From positions 34,926,760-34,990,759 of the forward strand of contig CM032127.1 in the NCBI GenBank assembly GCA_018894105.1: 64,000 bases of DNA, given 5' to 3'. Position numbers and translations under genes: made by a program. The notes under the pieces were generated by a model, which did not search any database, was not told the origin of the DNA, and saw only the letters and a program-made list of their open reading frames with translations. Shown here piece after piece: positions 20,432 through 34,230 of this stretch. Each line of letters opens with the position of its first letter. Within the stretch, counting starts at the first letter, position 1. Source of the DNA: Jacaranda mimosifolia. Its lineage: Eukaryota; Streptophyta; Magnoliopsida; Lamiales; Bignoniaceae.

Positions 20432-22256
20432 ATCTAAGATTTGGATGGACTTACACTAACGATGCATAAATCCAAGGGGTTGGATATTGTTCCATTACAT
20501 GAGCAATCCATGTTAGAATTAGGTGCATGTTATTAGATGCTTGCTGGAGAACAAGTTCACTGAAGGCCCGCCCAGAGAATCCACTAGATAACTGTAGTGG
20601 CAAGTTCTCCAGCTTACGCTAGTGCATGTAATTAGTCCTTAGACCTGAGGATCTATGGTAACCTTTCGTTTAGGTTCTCATGCTTTGACTCTTCTCTGAC
20701 CACTTTATGGGTCATCCCAGTTGAGCTTGGGTATGAGATACTTAGACATGGAAGTCTATGAGATCCAAGATGGGATCCATCTCCTCGTCATTGTGAAGGG
20801 CGAGGGCATCTCCTATATATTCTATAATGATCGATTCCATACAATCCTAGCGCAAGGTAGTATGATAATTTAGACAATGATGAGGTCATAAAGGGGAATC
20901 AAACATTGGGAATAGAAATATAGTTACCAAAGCTATTAGGGAGCCGACAAATATCTTGCCTTAGGCCTCTTTCGGGAGATAGGAGACAGAAGGACCATAT
21001 TTGCATGGCAAGCATAGAGTTAGAATGGTTCACCAAGAGCATATTAATTTTGGCTAGGTTGGGCTCCATGGGCTTGAGATTGGACATCAACCATGGAGAT
21101 TGGGTACTCTTCAATTAATGAAGATTAATTAAAGTGAGTTATTAGTTTAAAGGAGTTTAAACTAATGTGAATATTTCGATATTCCGAATATCGCAAGAGC
21201 TGTGAGCCCATGTCTAATGAATAGTAGAACCTAATAGGTCACACATAAAAGCCTAAAGGAAATTCTATTTGATGAAGGGAATTTTGTAAGAGTTAGAAAA
21301 ATTCTTAGTGACCAATTTTGTGGAGGAAAACAGTTGGCTAATTTTTCTAGTCATTATGGCTTGATTAATTTTATTGTTAAATTAATCAAAAGAGTTTAAG
21401 AAGTTAAATTAGACCAATTAAATTAAGGAGTTAATTTAATTTGTGTCATATGACATTTAATTAGTCAAGTTAACTTAAGGGGTTAAGTTAACACCTTCTA
21501 GCTTAAGACGTTAAGTTAGTTGACTTAAGGAGTTAAGTCAAAAACCAACTAATTAAATCAAGGGGTTAATTTAATTAATGTGAAGAATTAATTTCGAAAG
21601 GAAATTCAAATGAAGGAGTTCACTTGATGTTCATTTGGAATTTATTTGGATGAGATTTCATGAGATGAAATGAAAATTTCAAATGAAATTCTAATGCAAG
21701 TGAAATTAACATTTCACAAGCAACATGCTTGCTTAGTTGGCGCCAAGCCTCATGGGAGATGTGATGCCAACTTGCATCACACCTTCCCTCCTCTGTAATA
21801 GAGGTGGCTGGCTACAAGCAAGAAAATTCATGCTAGATTCTCTTTTTCCTTCCAAAAGTGTGATTCACTCACATGTTGAAGTTTCATACATTCTTCTTCA
21901 CCTTCCCTCCTAAAAATGGCCTACATCACTTCTTCTTCCTCTAAAGTTCCAGCTCTATACAGTTTCATTAGGACTTGCCAATTTTTTTTTGCTGAATTTT
22001 TTATTGGATATTCCTCAAGGTGTTGGTGAGGTTCTATCCAAATTTCAGCAAATTCGGAGGTGTTTTGATAGGGCAAACATTGCCACTATGCCAAGAGGAG
22101 ACAGCTTGAAGAGTTCATCCTTGCCTTCTTCATGCCTTGGATTTTGAGCAATCAAGGTAATTTTATGCATGCTTTGATCCTTGGATTGAGTGTAGCTAAG
22201 TTTGATTTAGCTTTTTGTGCTTTATTAATTGTGTCTGTGTGCTACACTTGACTTCA
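20432..22256 (+). repeat. 3' part of the LTR that hosts element I
   Basis: It starts with the second ATCTA of the element I target duplication and continues the LTR begun at 8991 (atctaagatttggatgg...) to the end gcttgtgctacacttgacttca. It includes a palindrome near 21760 and a TATA-poor version of the promoter (ctctgtaatagagg). Directly after it an oppositely oriented LTR fragment begins. Confidence 0.85.
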
Positions 22257-23413
22257 CCGATTTCTCCACAAAAACATTAAAGGTGAATATTCTAAGTTCT
22301 TAGAAAATTTCTCCCAACAAATAGAACTTTCTTTAGACTTTTGTGTGTGACCCATTATATTCTCCCATTCATTGGACATTGGCTCACAACTCTTGTAATA
22401 TTTTGAATGTTAAAATATTCACATTAGTTTAAATTCCTTTAAAGTAATAACTCTTTCAATTGATCTCTATTAATTGAAGAGTACCCAATCTCCATAGTCG
22501 ATGTCTATCCTCAAGCTCATTGGTCAAAATGAATATGCTTTTGGCGAACCATTCTAGCTCTACGCTTACCATGCAAATACGGTCATTTCATTTCATATCT
22601 CCCGAAAGAGGTCTAGGGCAAGATATTTGTCGGCTCCCCAATAGCCTCGATAACTATGTTTCTACTCCCAGTGTTCGATTTCTCTTTATGACCTCATCTT
22701 TGAAAAACTCATTTTCCAAATTTTCATACTACCTTGTCCAAGGATTTCCTAGAATCGATCAATATAGAATACATAGGAGATGTACTCACCCTTCACAACG
22801 ACGAGGAGGCAGATCCCATCTTGGATCTCACAAACCTTCATATCTAAGTAGCTTATACCCAATCTCAACCCCGAAGACCCACTAAATGGTAAAGGAAGAG
22901 TTAAGGTATGAGGACCTAAACATAAGGTTAACATGGATCCTCAGGTCGAAGGACTAATTATATGTACTAGCGTAAGTTGGAGAACTTGCCACTTTGGCTA
23001 TCTAGTGGATCCTCCGGGCAGGTCTTCAGTGAACTTGCTCTCTAACAAACACCCACAAACATGCACCCATGTCCAACATAGATTGCTCATGAAACGAAGT
23101 AATATCCAACTCCTTAGATTTATACACCATTAGTGCAAGTCTATCCAAATCTTAGATGCCCCAACTCATAAGATTTTATAACTTGGAATATTTTAAGATA
23201 TAATCGTGTAAGACTTATTTCACGATCACCATCCAGTGCGTGATCGAGTCTCATAGTTTTGTGTGATCTAGGGGCTTCAACCATATGCTGGTGAAGTAAA
23301 ATAAGCATAAGATGAAGATAGTCATTTAAAATGAATATCATTCAATCAAGATTGCGTCACAAGTGAAATAGTTTACATGCCAATCCAATTAGCTGTGGGG
23401 TACTATTCCAACA
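22257..23413 (-). repeat. Truncated reverse LTR
   Basis: The complement of the first about 1.15 kb of the LTR, entering in the middle (region of 'gtgtgacccatt') and ending in tactattccaaca at 23413. It abuts a plus-strand LTR on its left and leader sequence of a minus-strand element on its right; both junctions look like deletion or insertion scars without target duplication. Confidence 0.8.
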
Positions 23414-24616
23414 TTTCATGTAGACTCACTACTCGTGTGACATCTACATTAATAGGTGTTAAGTTGGACCTACCAATCAATCTTTGATTCGAAATAGCAC
23501 TATGGCATTCTATGACTAGTGAGACAATGCATAGGAAACGTCAAATCAAATGTGCATCATATGCTAAGTATGTGAACATAGCTTTCCCCATAAACATGAC
23601 CCACGACTCGAGAGACATCATGCAAATGTAGTAGCATCTCATGTCATATACTATTGGTAAAAGGCATGGATTAATTACAACTTCTTTTAATTTGTATCCA
23701 TTTTGACGTAATATTTTGAAAGCACTTAGACTCTTCCAAGTAGAGGGATTTTCTTGCTTGCAAAGATATCATCAGTTTAATCTTTTTATATTTAGGTTTT
23801 CTATTTTCTAACAATGCATCTCGTACATCAATAGGATAAAAAAGCATAAACAAATAAATGCATCTAGCATGCTCCTAGGGTGGGATGACAACGAGCCTTA
23901 ACCAAGTAGTGCACTTTAGAGCCATAGGTGCACTACTTAGTTGATTAAGTGGGTTAATTAAATCTAGTTATTACATAAATCTATTCCATACATTCATGGG
24001 TCTTCATGCCTCCATAGGTCTTTTTATCTACTTGCAAAAATTACATGAGAAAAGAAATTCTCACTCCTAGTGATTCTACTCTCATAACATTTACAAGATA
24101 GAAATTAAGAGGCATGCAAGCCTGAATTTAATACAACTCTTTTCAACAACTTAAAACAAATAAAATCAATACTAAAGGCCCATGTTCATCCCCATTCATT
24201 CGTCATCCATTCAACAATTAAATGAATAATAAATAAGAATTGACATTCAATTCAACAAATTAAATGCTTATCTCATAAACAATTAATTAGCTAGCAAAAA
24301 TAAGCATAACAATTATGCATCTCTTTTTTTCACAAAATTGAAGATTAACTTGAACAAGACTTTAAAAGCATTCAAAAATATCAAACATAATTTTGAGAAC
24401 TTGCACAATATTTGTCCATCTAATTAACATGCATTAAAATTAGTTTTAAGCACAAAACAATACAAATCAAGCATCAAAACCCATCCAAGCCACAAACAAT
24501 GGCATCTGCCCGGCCAGGCCATGCGGTTGGGAGGCAGGGGCGCACGCATCCACTATGTGGCCGACGCCCGACTGTGCATGGCAACTTGCTCTGTTTTGAC
24601 TTTGGGTCGAGCCAAC
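23414..24616 (-). repeat. Leader remnant of an older minus-strand Copia element
   Basis: Homologous (reversed) to the element I leader, including 'cgactcg(t/a)gagacatc' motifs at about 23424, 23513 and 23588, the 'catgggtcttcatgcctcc' block near 23995, and a GC-rich patch at 24505-24600. gag and pol of this element are missing. Element II is inserted at its right edge; the leader appears to continue at 34231. Confidence 0.7.
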
Positions 24617-26871
24617 TGTAGATATGTATGGCACTAGGATCCAAAAATTTTCAAAAAACATGAATGTAACTAGCACACACACATCCCCAAAGATCAAGAA
24701 ATGCATAGGAATCAGATTTAGAGAAGGGAAATACTCTTAAGGAAAATAGAAAATTCAAGGATCAAGAAAAACTCTCTTCAACCGTTGAAAAAGTTTTGTA
24801 CTAGCACAGCAGAATCACCACTATTTTTCCTTTGGTTGGACTCCTCCTTTAAAGCTAAATTTTTTATTGGAATGTCATCATACCCTGAGGATATAACACT
24901 CTAAAATTAGCCAAAACAGAACACAAAAAGGCCTCATAGAATTCAACACAAATGGCTGCCATAAACTGCTTCAATAAGAGCAATAGTGTTGTCTCTAATA
25001 ATATAGTCCACACACCAAATGGATGGACATTTTCTCTACAAAAATGGCTGGAGATATTTACATAGAAATGAAGGAAAGAAGGCCAAGTATGGATGGGGAC
25101 GATGAAGGAGGTTGGAGAGATTTTTGGGGATTATGACTATTAGATGCCCACTACCAAGTTGTTAGGAGAATGTAGGAGAATATTGCACACCTTGCACAAT
25201 GCCAGCATTACATGTGGTTGTCCCCCTCCTATATCTATATATAGGAGGAGAATGGTGTGCAGTCACACATCATCTTCAAGGAGGGGATGCCGCATGTCCA
25301 TGCCAAGGTGGCTACTAACAATTAGTGTTAATGTGAATTTAAATGTCATTTGGAATTTGCATTTCATCTCATGAAATGTCATCCAAATGAATTCTAATTC
25401 CATATTAAATGAACCCTTCATTTAATAATACTCGCTAAAATTAACTATCCAATTTAATTAAATTAATTAAATTAAACACTTTAATTTAATTAATAATCCT
25501 TTAACTTGACTCTTAAGTCAAAATGCTTAACTCTTTAAGCTAGTCAAAATTAATTTAACCCTTAAATTAATTTGACCAATTGATAGTCATGTGGCATCAA
25601 TTAATTAACTATTAATTAATTGATCTTAATTTAACTCTTAAATTAATTTGACCAATTTAACTCTTAAATTAATCAAGCCAAAAATGACTTTAATTTTTGC
25701 CTCCTTCAAATTTGGTCAAGAGTGAATTTTCTAACACTTAGAAAATTCTCCTTCTTTCTATAGGTCATTAAATTTGGATTTTGTATGTGACCCATTAGGT
25801 TCTACCATTCATTGGACATGGGCTCACAACTCCTTGTGACTTATGGAATATCAAATATTCACATTAGCTTAAACTCTTTTAAACTAAGTGACTCAATTCA
25901 ATTAATCTCATTAATTGAAGAGTATCTAATCTCCATGGTCGATGTCCAACCTCAAGCCCATGGAGCCCAACTAATTGGCCAAAATGAATGCTTGTGAAGA
26001 GTCGTTCTAATATTACGCGTATCATGCAAATATGGTCCTTCCATCTCCTATCTCCCGAAAGAGGCCTAGGGCAAGATATTAGTCGTCTCCCTAATAGCAT
26101 CAATACTATGCTTCTATTCTCAATGTTCGATTCCTTTAGTGATCTCATCATTGGAAACACCTTTCCAAATTATCACATCACCTTGCGCAAAGATTCTTGG
26201 AATCGATCATTATAGAACGCATAGGAGATGCACTCGCCCTTCACAAAAGAGAAGAGTCAGATTCTATCTTGGATCTCACAAACCTCCATGCCCAGTAGCT
26301 TATGCCCAATCTCAACCCGAGTGGCCCGCTAAGTGACTAAGGAAGAGTCAAATCATAATGACCAAACACAAGGTTACCATGGATCCTCAGGTTAAAGGAC
26401 TAATAATATGAACCAGCGTAAGTTGGAGAACTTGCCACTATCGACTTGCCACTTCAGCTATCGAGTGGATTCTTTGGGCAGGTCTTCAGTGCTTTGTTCT
26501 TTAACAAGCATCCACTAACATGCATTCATATGTCATATAGGATTGCTCATGGAATGGATCAACATCCAACCTTTGGATTTTGCATCGTTAGTGCAAGTCT
26601 ATCCAAATCTTAGATGTCGTGTCTCATAAGATACTATGACTTGGAAGATTTAAGATCACGACCGTGTAAGACTTGTTCCATGATCACCACCAATGCATGA
26701 TCAAGTCCCATAGTCTAATATGATCTAAGGGCATCATCCAAATGCCAATGAAGTAAATAATGAGCATAAGATGAAGATGGCTATATAATAAATATCATTC
26801 AATAAAGATTGTCTTACAAGGAAATAGTATACAAGGCCAATCTAATTGGCTTGTGGGACACTGTTCTAACA
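24617..26871 (-). repeat. 3' LTR of element II
   Basis: 2255 bp from tgtagatatgtatggc (LTR end, reversed) to ctgttctaaca (LTR start, reversed). A reversed TATA region (cctatatctatatatagg) is at 25228-25245. Its hairpin array (25451-25680) has especially clean stems, such as tcaattaattaa / ttaattaattga with loop cta at 25597-25623. Confidence 0.85.
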
Positions 26872-27480
26872 ATCTCCCACTTGCCCTAAAGCTAATTCCC
26901 ATGGCGTTAAGGCCCATCTTCTCAAGATGTCCTTCAAAGACCATTTGCAGATAGGGGTTTAAACAATGGTTCTGTTATATTCTCTTCTGAGGCAACTTTA
27001 TCCACTCTGTTTTCGCCACTATCACTTGATATCATATATCAAATGATAATGCATTTACTGTGTTCGAATCACTGATGAGATCTTGGCTCAAGTCCTAAGT
27101 TGTCTTCCCAAGACAACCATAGGCTCATGTGCGCTAGGCCCTACATCCAACTATTGGATGAAGTTTTTATCCAAACACTTTTCTTTGCAGTTTCCAAAAC
27201 CACAAATTATTTCACCTCAGTGGTTATCTCAGTTGTAGTGTCTAGTTTGGAACTCTTCCAACTCATGATGCCACCATGAAGGCAAAATATAAATCCAAAA
27301 GTGGAATTTAGGTCATCTACATTGGATTGGAAACTAGAATTCGAAAACCCCTTGAGTTTCAATTCTCCATTTTCATATACCAAAAACATGTCCTTTAGTC
27401 CTTCTCAAGTGCTTAAGAATTATTTTTACAGCTGTCCAGTGACTCTCACTGGGATCGAATTGGAACCTATTCGTAACACT
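26872..27480 (-). pseudogene. RNase H remnant (element II)
   Basis: It begins with the reversed polypurine tract (atctcccacttgcccta) and continues with complements of DPLTKPL-like, RSHQ, ELDVVPS-like and KVWMKNFIQ-like motifs. An open part at 27207-27389 reads FQSNVDDLNSTFGFIFCL and MSWKSSKLDTTTE; 27373-27642 holds MPYASAIGSIMYAVQYTRPD and HWTAVKIILKHLRRTKG. Several frame breaks are present. Confidence 0.85.
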
Positions 27481-28490
27481 TAGCGATTGTGTCACATCCG
27501 GCCTTGTATATTGAACTGCATACATTATGCTCCCTATGGCAGATGCATAAGGCATGTGGAACATACTCTGTCTCTTATTTTCAGTCTGGGGGTCATAGAC
27601 TTGGAGAGATGAATGCCATGTCCTATGGGAAGGAATCCCCAAATGGATTCTTTCATACTAAACCTTTTTAGTATTTTAATCAATGTACTGAGTTTGGTAA
27701 AGCCCCAACATCCTCCTCGATCTATCTCTATAGATACGTATTCCTAATACGTAGGATGCTTCTCCCAAATTCTTCACAAAGAATTATGTAGATAACCACA
27801 CTTTAGTACATTCTAACATTCCCACCTCATTCCCAATGAGAAGGATGTTATTGACATAAAGTACAATAAACTGTGTACTACTCCCACTAGTCTTCATATA
27901 CACACATGGTTCATACATCTTTTTGACAAAGCCGAATGATTTGACTTTCTAATCAAAGTGTATGTTCCAATTTTGGGATGTCTGTTTGAGTCCATAAATG
28001 GATCTCTGGAGTTTGCAAATATTTTGTTCACTCCCCTCGGATGTAAAACCTTGTGTTTGCTCCATATAAATTTCTTTCTTCAATGTTTCCATTAAGAAAA
28101 GCAGTTTTCACATCCATTTGCCATATCTCATAATCATAATATGTGTCTATAGCAAGTAGAATCCGAACAGACTTAGGCATTGCGACCAGTGAAAAGGTTT
28201 CCTCAAAATCGATACCGGGTCTTTGAGTGTAACCCTTTGCCACTAGTCACGCCTTAAAGGTCACCACATCTCCATTAAGTCCTAGCTTCTGCTTATAGAT
28301 CCACTTGCAACGAACGAAAACATTTTCCCACGATGGATCTACCAAAGTCCATACTTTGTTGGAATACATGGAGTCCATTTTTGATCTCATGGCGTTAAGC
28401 CAATGTCCCGAGTCTATGTCCAACATAGCTTCCTCATAAGTCTTCGGATCAATATCTAATTAGCCCATCTCATGAGGAAATCCGAACGTT
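27481..28490 (-). pseudogene. Reverse transcriptase remnant (element II)
   Basis: On the minus strand: GVDGDVVTFK-type start (about 28260), MAKGYTQRPGIDFEETF, MPKSVRILLAIDTYYDYEIW and QMDVKTAFLNGNIEE (28028-28243), then a frameshift in the IYMEQ block. The active site reads LYVNNILL (about 27839-27862), so both catalytic Asp residues of YVDD are replaced by Asn. Further motifs are DLGEASYVLGIRI-like and KRFSMKESIWG-like. Non-functional. Confidence 0.85.
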
Positions 28491-29520
28491 TTGGGTTGCT
28501 TCTTAATCTAGTCCAACCTTCTCAGAAGTTGTGTGTAAGGCTCTTTGATATTTATTTATTTCTACTACTTGTGGGATTTGATGATCATCTTGAACTTTAT
28601 CAAGTTCAACAACAATGCCATTTCTATCCAATAGAAAATCCTCTCCTAAAAAGGTGGCATTACTCGAAATGAACACCTTTTGTTCTGAGGGATCATAGAA
28701 GTAATAACTCATAGATTCTCTTGGGTATCCCACAAACTTGCACAAGGTGGATCTAATATCCACCTTGTCTCTCACTATCTGTCTCAAATAAGTAGGAGAC
28801 CCTCAAACCTTGATGTAGGGGTAAAAGGATGCTTTGCCATAACACATCTCATACGGCATCTTTGGCACCAACTTTGAAGGTATTACATTTAGTAACTTCG
28901 TCGCCATTTCTAAGGTGTATCCCCAAAGGATATAAGTACATCAAAAAAGATCATCATGGAAAGTACCATATCTTATAAGGTACGATTTCTCCTTTCAGCT
29001 ACTCCATCATGTTGAGGTGTGTCAGGTGGAGTCTATTGAGAGAGAATCTCATTCTCCTTTAGATAATCCAAGAATTCGGTACTTAAGTATTCTCCCCTTT
29101 GATCCGATCGGAGAGCTTTAATACTAAGTGCTAATAGCTTTTTCCACTTCATCCCTATACACTTTGAACTTTTCAAAGGCTTCGGACTTGCTTTTCATAA
29201 GATACACATATCCAAACTGATTATAATCATCAGTAAAGGTGATGAAGTAGGAATAACCCCTGTCGTACTAACTCTTAGTGTCACAAATATCCATATGGAT
29301 CAAATCCAAAGGACTTGTGAAGTGCTCCGATTGTCCTACAAAAGGAGCCTTAGTCATTTTTCCCTTTAAACAAGATTCACAAGTAGGAAGGTCCTCAATG
29401 CCACTAAAGTTTAGTGCTTTGAGAGCTTCCATCTTGCTTATCCTATTATTGCATATATGCCCAAGTCTTGTATGCCAAAGAATGGCATCTTCTTGGTTAT
29501 CCAACTTTCTTACTTTGTTG
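28491..29520 (-). pseudogene. Integrase and GAG-pre-integrase remnant (element II)
   Basis: On the minus strand, 29268-29504 carries LWHTRLGHICNNRISK and CESCLKGKMTKAPF (zinc-binding HHCC region) and then SPLDLIHMDICDTKS. The core follows with DQRGEYLS-like and TPQHDGVAERRN-like motifs (29000-29110) and the C-terminal part at 28503-28787 (VDIRSTLCKFVGYPRESMSY, YDPSEQKVFISSNATF). Stops interrupt the core. Confidence 0.85.
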
Positions 29521-30640
29521 AAAGTGCATCAGTGATGATAGAAAACCTAATGTGTATAATCATTTTTCAAGCATGCCATAAGCGACTAAAGAACTCATTC
29601 TTTAATGCCTTCAATATTTCATTTGATATAGAAGGATCAAATCCTTCACTATCCAAAATAGGAATTGAAATAATGTTCTCAACAATATATGGTACATTAT
29701 AACAAAGGTCCAATACAAGTATGGAATTCCCTAAGTCTAACTTATTATATGCCTTTGGCTTTGGTCATAACTCTTACTTCTTAGCCAAGGCAGTAGATCA
29801 TATCCACATCACTTAGATTCATTCTTCTTTCTATTCTCTGTAACAACTTACAAGGATAAGAACCACTTGCGATATCATATATCCAAGATGAATAATTTAT
29901 GCACTTCAATAAAGTACATACCCTTCTTAAGGGTTGCAAGGTACTCCTTGCAATACCATTTCTAATAGCCTATTTTGCCGAATTGGAAACAATTAATATT
30001 GACTAGTTTCTCTATAATCTTCTTGACTCCTCTGGACGCCTTTAATGGTTGTTTTCCTTTAAAGGAAGAACTTTTCTTCCTTTTACCTCCTTTTCTAGCA
30101 CCCATAAGGCACATAGACTTAGAGAAGAGAACAAGTGTCAAAGGTTTGCCCTTGTTATGGCAGTCTCTTTTCTAGATCAATACTTTGATCAATAAAACTC
30201 GGTGAGGATATGAGAATCAAATCCTCATGGAGATCAGTGTCCATCACTACGTCCAAGTTGAAAAGCTTCTCTATGCCTAATCATCTTTACACCGTAGTCG
30301 ATGCCATATGACTTCACGTCCATCCTAGCTTGAAAAATCTTATTCGACAACATGAACTCTGGATACCTTGTTTGCTTTACAACTCTTGTAAACTTTAACC
30401 AATGTACTATTCTACTATTCATGTGTCCTTGAGACTTTTGAAGTTTATAGATCTCATCATGAGACTAAGGGATAGGACGATCCTAAACCCAATTCATGAA
30501 CTTTTCACGTATCTTTTGATCTACTATAATCCCCTTGGGATTAGGAGCAACTTGATATAGGACATATATCCATTTCTAAGAATCTAGAACGATTTTTGAG
30601 GTTAAGTCAATTGTTGAAGTTTGGCCTGATTGGTTTATTG
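29521..30640 (-). pseudogene. Protease and gag remnant (element II)
   Basis: The protease-like site is YDIASGSYPC at about 29857-29886 on the minus strand, again with Ala where Gly is usual. A zinc knuckle region is degenerate (near 29950-30000). gag pieces at 30234-30422 read FMLSNKIFQARMDVKS and YGVKMIRHREAFQLG, matching KIFQTRIDEGS and YGLKMIKLIKKHFNL in element III, and the gag start lies near 30620. All frames are interrupted. Confidence 0.75.
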
Positions 30641-32016
30641 ATTTCCAAAATAATGTTGAGTGGTTTATTAGCCATTTATGAGATTTCACAAATCTTCAAA
30701 GGCGAAAAAGAGAATATAAGCATGTGATTTAGTATTTATATTGAAAACATGTTCATGGTCTTTCAAGCATGTTTTTTTCTCCCACTATTTTATCAAATCC
30801 TTCACCCCCTAGAAGAATTCGGGAAGTCTTATTTCCTAGTGAGAATCAAGACCCCAGGGACTTGTAAGTGGACCCCCGTGACTGGATGTATATCCACAAA
30901 CAATGCAAAGGTAAGCAACTTTTGCTAATTGCATCTTACCCAACTCTTGATATATTTTGCCTCATCTTTTCATGTAGATCCCCTATAAGGACGACCTCTA
31001 CATTACTTGGTGTTAAGTCGAACCTACCAATCAAGCTTTAATTTGAGACGAGCACCACAACATACCCCGTGACCGAGTGTATAATGTGTGGGCGTTCTCA
31101 AATCAGAGGTGCATCTCATGCCAAGTATATGGTCACAACTTTCCATCTAAGTGTGAACCCCGTGACCAAATGTATATCACACAAACATGGTAGCATCGTC
31201 ATACCACATACTATTGGTAGAAAACATGGATTAATTAAAACTCTTTTAATTTGTATCAATTTTGACTTAATATTTGAAAAACACTTAGATATTCTCAGTT
31301 GAGGGTTTTTGCATAAATAAGTAAATGTGTCTAGCATGCTCCAAGGGTGGGATGACCATGAGCCTAACCAAGTGGTGCACTTGAGCCATAGGTGAGCCAC
31401 TTAGTTGATTTTAAGTAGGTTGATTAAATCCAGCTATTACATGAGTGTATCATATACATTTATGGGTCTTCATGCCTCCAATGGTCTTCTTTGCTCCTTG
31501 TAACATTTACATGAGAAAGAAATCCTCACTCCTAGTGATTATACTCTCATAACATTTACAAGATAGAAATTAAGAGACATACAAGCCCCAATTTAATACA
31601 ACCCTTTTCAACAACTTGAAACAAATAAAACCAATATTAAAGGCTCATGATCATCCCCATTCATTCATCATCCATTCAACACTTAAATGAACAATAAGTA
31701 AATCAAGAATTGATATTCAGTTCCATCAATTAAATGCTAATCAAATTAACAAATAATTGATCAAGAAAAAACAAGCATAACACTTATGCATCATATTTTT
31801 GCCACAATTGGAAATCAACTTTAACAAGTTTTGAAAGCAACCAAAAGTATCCAACACAATTTTGAGTCCTTGCACAACATTTGTGCAACTAATGTGTGTT
31901 TCAAAACAAGTTTGGTCACTAAATGAACCAAATAAAAAGCTCAAAACTCATCCCAAACCCAACTAGGGGCTGCTAGCCGAGGCTCACACATTGTTGGGCA
32001 GTAGCTCTCGGTCACT
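30641..32016 (-). other. Leader of element II
   Basis: About 1.4 kb of untranslated leader with 'ccccgtgac' motifs at about 30873, 31063 and 31155 and a GC-rich patch at 31960-32012 next to the LTR. It is homologous to the leaders of the other elements, but the roughly 0.5 kb nearest the primer site in element III (44930-45446) is lacking here, unless the leader continues at 34231. Confidence 0.65.
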
Positions 32017-34230
32017 TGTAGGTGTTATGGCACTAGGATACAAAAATTTTCAAAAAAACATGAATGTAACAAGCCCACACACATACCCAAGGATCAAAAC
32101 ATGCATAGGAATTAGATTTAGAGAATGGAAATACTCTTAAGGAAAACAAAAAATTCAAGGATCAAGAAAAACTCTCTTCAACCGTTGAAAACATTTCGCA
32201 CTGGCACAGCAAAATCACCACCATTTTTCCTTTAGTTGGACTCCTCCGTTAAAGCTAAAAATTTTATTGGAATGTCATCATACCCTGAGGATATAACACT
32301 CCAAAATTAGCCAAAACAGAACAGCAAAAGGCCTCCTAGAATTCAACACAAATGGCTGCCAGAAACTACTTCAACAAGAGCAATAACAACCCAAGTGTGT
32401 TGCCTCTAACGATATAGTCCACACACCAAATAGATGGACCTTTTCTCTACAAAAATAGCTAGAGATATTTGCAGAGAAATGAAGGAAAGAAGGCCTAGTA
32501 TGGATGGGGAGGATGAATGAGGTTGGCGAGATATTTGGGGATTCTAACTATGAAATGCCCACTACCAAGTTGTTGGAGAATATTGCACACCTTGCACAAC
32601 GCTAGCATTAAATGTGGCTGCCTCCCTCTTATATCTATATATAGGAGGAGGATGGCGTGTGGTCACAAACCATCTTCAATGAAGGAATGCCACATGTCCA
32701 TGCCAAGGTGGCTACTAACAATTAATGTTAATGTGAATTTGAATGTCATTTGGAATTTGCATTTCATCTAATAAAATGTCTTCCAAATGAATTCTGATTC
32801 CATATTAAATGAACCATTCATTCAATAATACTCTCAAAAATTAACTCTCTAATTTAATTAAATTAAACACTTTAATTTAATTAATAATCTTTTGACTTAA
32901 CTCTTAAGTCAAAATGCTTAACTCTTTAAGCAAGTCAAAATTAATTGAACCCTTAAATTAATTTGACCAGTTGATAGTCATGTGGAATCAATTAATTAAC
33001 TCTTAATTAATTGAACTTAATATAACTCTTAAATTAATTTGACTAATTTAACTGTTAAATTGATCAGCCAAAAATGGCTTCAATTTTTGCCTCCTTCAAA
33101 TTCGATCAAGAGTGAATTTTTTGGCACTTAGAAAATTCTCCTTCCTTCGTCATTCAATTTAGCTTTTGTGTGTGACCCATTAGGTTCTACCATTCATTAG
33201 ACATGGGCTCACAACTCCTTGTGACTTATGGAATATCAAATAGTCATATTAGTTTAAACTCATTTAAACTAAACGACTCAATTAATTAATCTCATTAATT
33301 GAAGAGTACCCAATCTCCATAGTCGATCTCCAACCTCAAGCCCATAGAGCCCAACTAATTAGCTGAAATGAATGCTCTTGAAGAACCATTCTAGCATTAC
33401 GCGTACAATGTAAATACGGTCATTCTTTCTCCTATCTCCCGAAAGAGGCCTAGGGCAAGATATTAGTCGGCTCCCTAATAGCCTCGATATTGTGCTTCTA
33501 TTCTCAATGTTCGATTCCCTTAGCAACCTCACCATTGGAAACACCTTTCCAAATTATCACATCACCTTGCGCAAGGATTTCTTGGAATCGATCATTATAA
33601 AACACATAGGAGATGCACTTGCCCTTCACAAAAGAGAAGAGTCGGTTTCCATCTTAGATCTCACTAACCTCCATGCCTAGTAGCTCATGCCCAATCTCAA
33701 CCTGAGTGGCCCGCTAAGTGACCAAGGAAGAGTCAAAGCATAATGACCAAACATAAGGTTACCATGGATCCTCAAGTTAAAGGACTAATAATATGCACTA
33801 GCGTAAGCTGGAGAACTTACCACTTCGGCTATTTAAGCGGGTCTCCAGTACCTTGTTCTCTAACAAGCACCAACTACCATGCATTCATATCTCATATGGG
33901 ATTGCCTATGGAACGAGCAACATCCAACCCTTGGATTTATGCATTGTTAGTGCAAGTCTATCTGGATCATAGATGTTATGTCTCGTAAGATATTATGACT
34001 TGGAAGATATAAGATCACAACCATGTAAGACTTATTCCATGATCACCATCAATGCATGATCAAGTCCCGTAGTCTAATGTGATCTAAGGGCTTCATCCAA
34101 ATGCCAGTGAAACAAATAATGAGCATAAAATGAAGATGTCCATATAATGAATATCATTCAATCAAGATTGTCTTACAAGGATATAGTTTACACGGTCAAT
34201 CTAATTGGCTTGCGGGGCACTATTCCAACA
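32017..34230 (-). repeat. 5' LTR of element II (or a solo LTR)
   Basis: 2214 bp from tgtaggtgttatggc to tattccaaca. The sequence closely tracks 24617-26871, including unusual stretches shared only by these two (caaaaattttc..acatgaatgtaac, cctgaggatataacactc). The reversed TATA region is at 32627-32645. The hairpin array is at about 32846-33070. Confidence 0.85.

Larger units (their letters stand above)
24617..34230 (-). mobile_element. Element II: decayed Ty1/copia retrotransposon
   Basis: Read on the minus strand: 5' LTR 32017-34230, leader, gag, protease, integrase, RT, RNase H, 3' LTR 24617-26871. The two LTRs are much more alike (about nine bases in ten by eye over their first 300 bp on the plus strand) than either is to any other copy, which argues they are a pair. 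Flanks are ccaac (24612-24616) and tcaat (34231-34235), a possible target duplication with two C/T changes. Alternatively the LTR at 32017-34230 is a solo insertion with flanks tcact/tcaat and the element continues to 34957. The primer site next to 32017 is poorly preserved (agtgaccgagagc). Confidence 0.7.

Noticed and set aside
23424..23600. Regularly spaced repeats as a CRISPR-like array
   Set aside because: Only three or four diverged motifs at about 80-90 bp in a plant retrotransposon leader; spacers are themselves homologous between copies.
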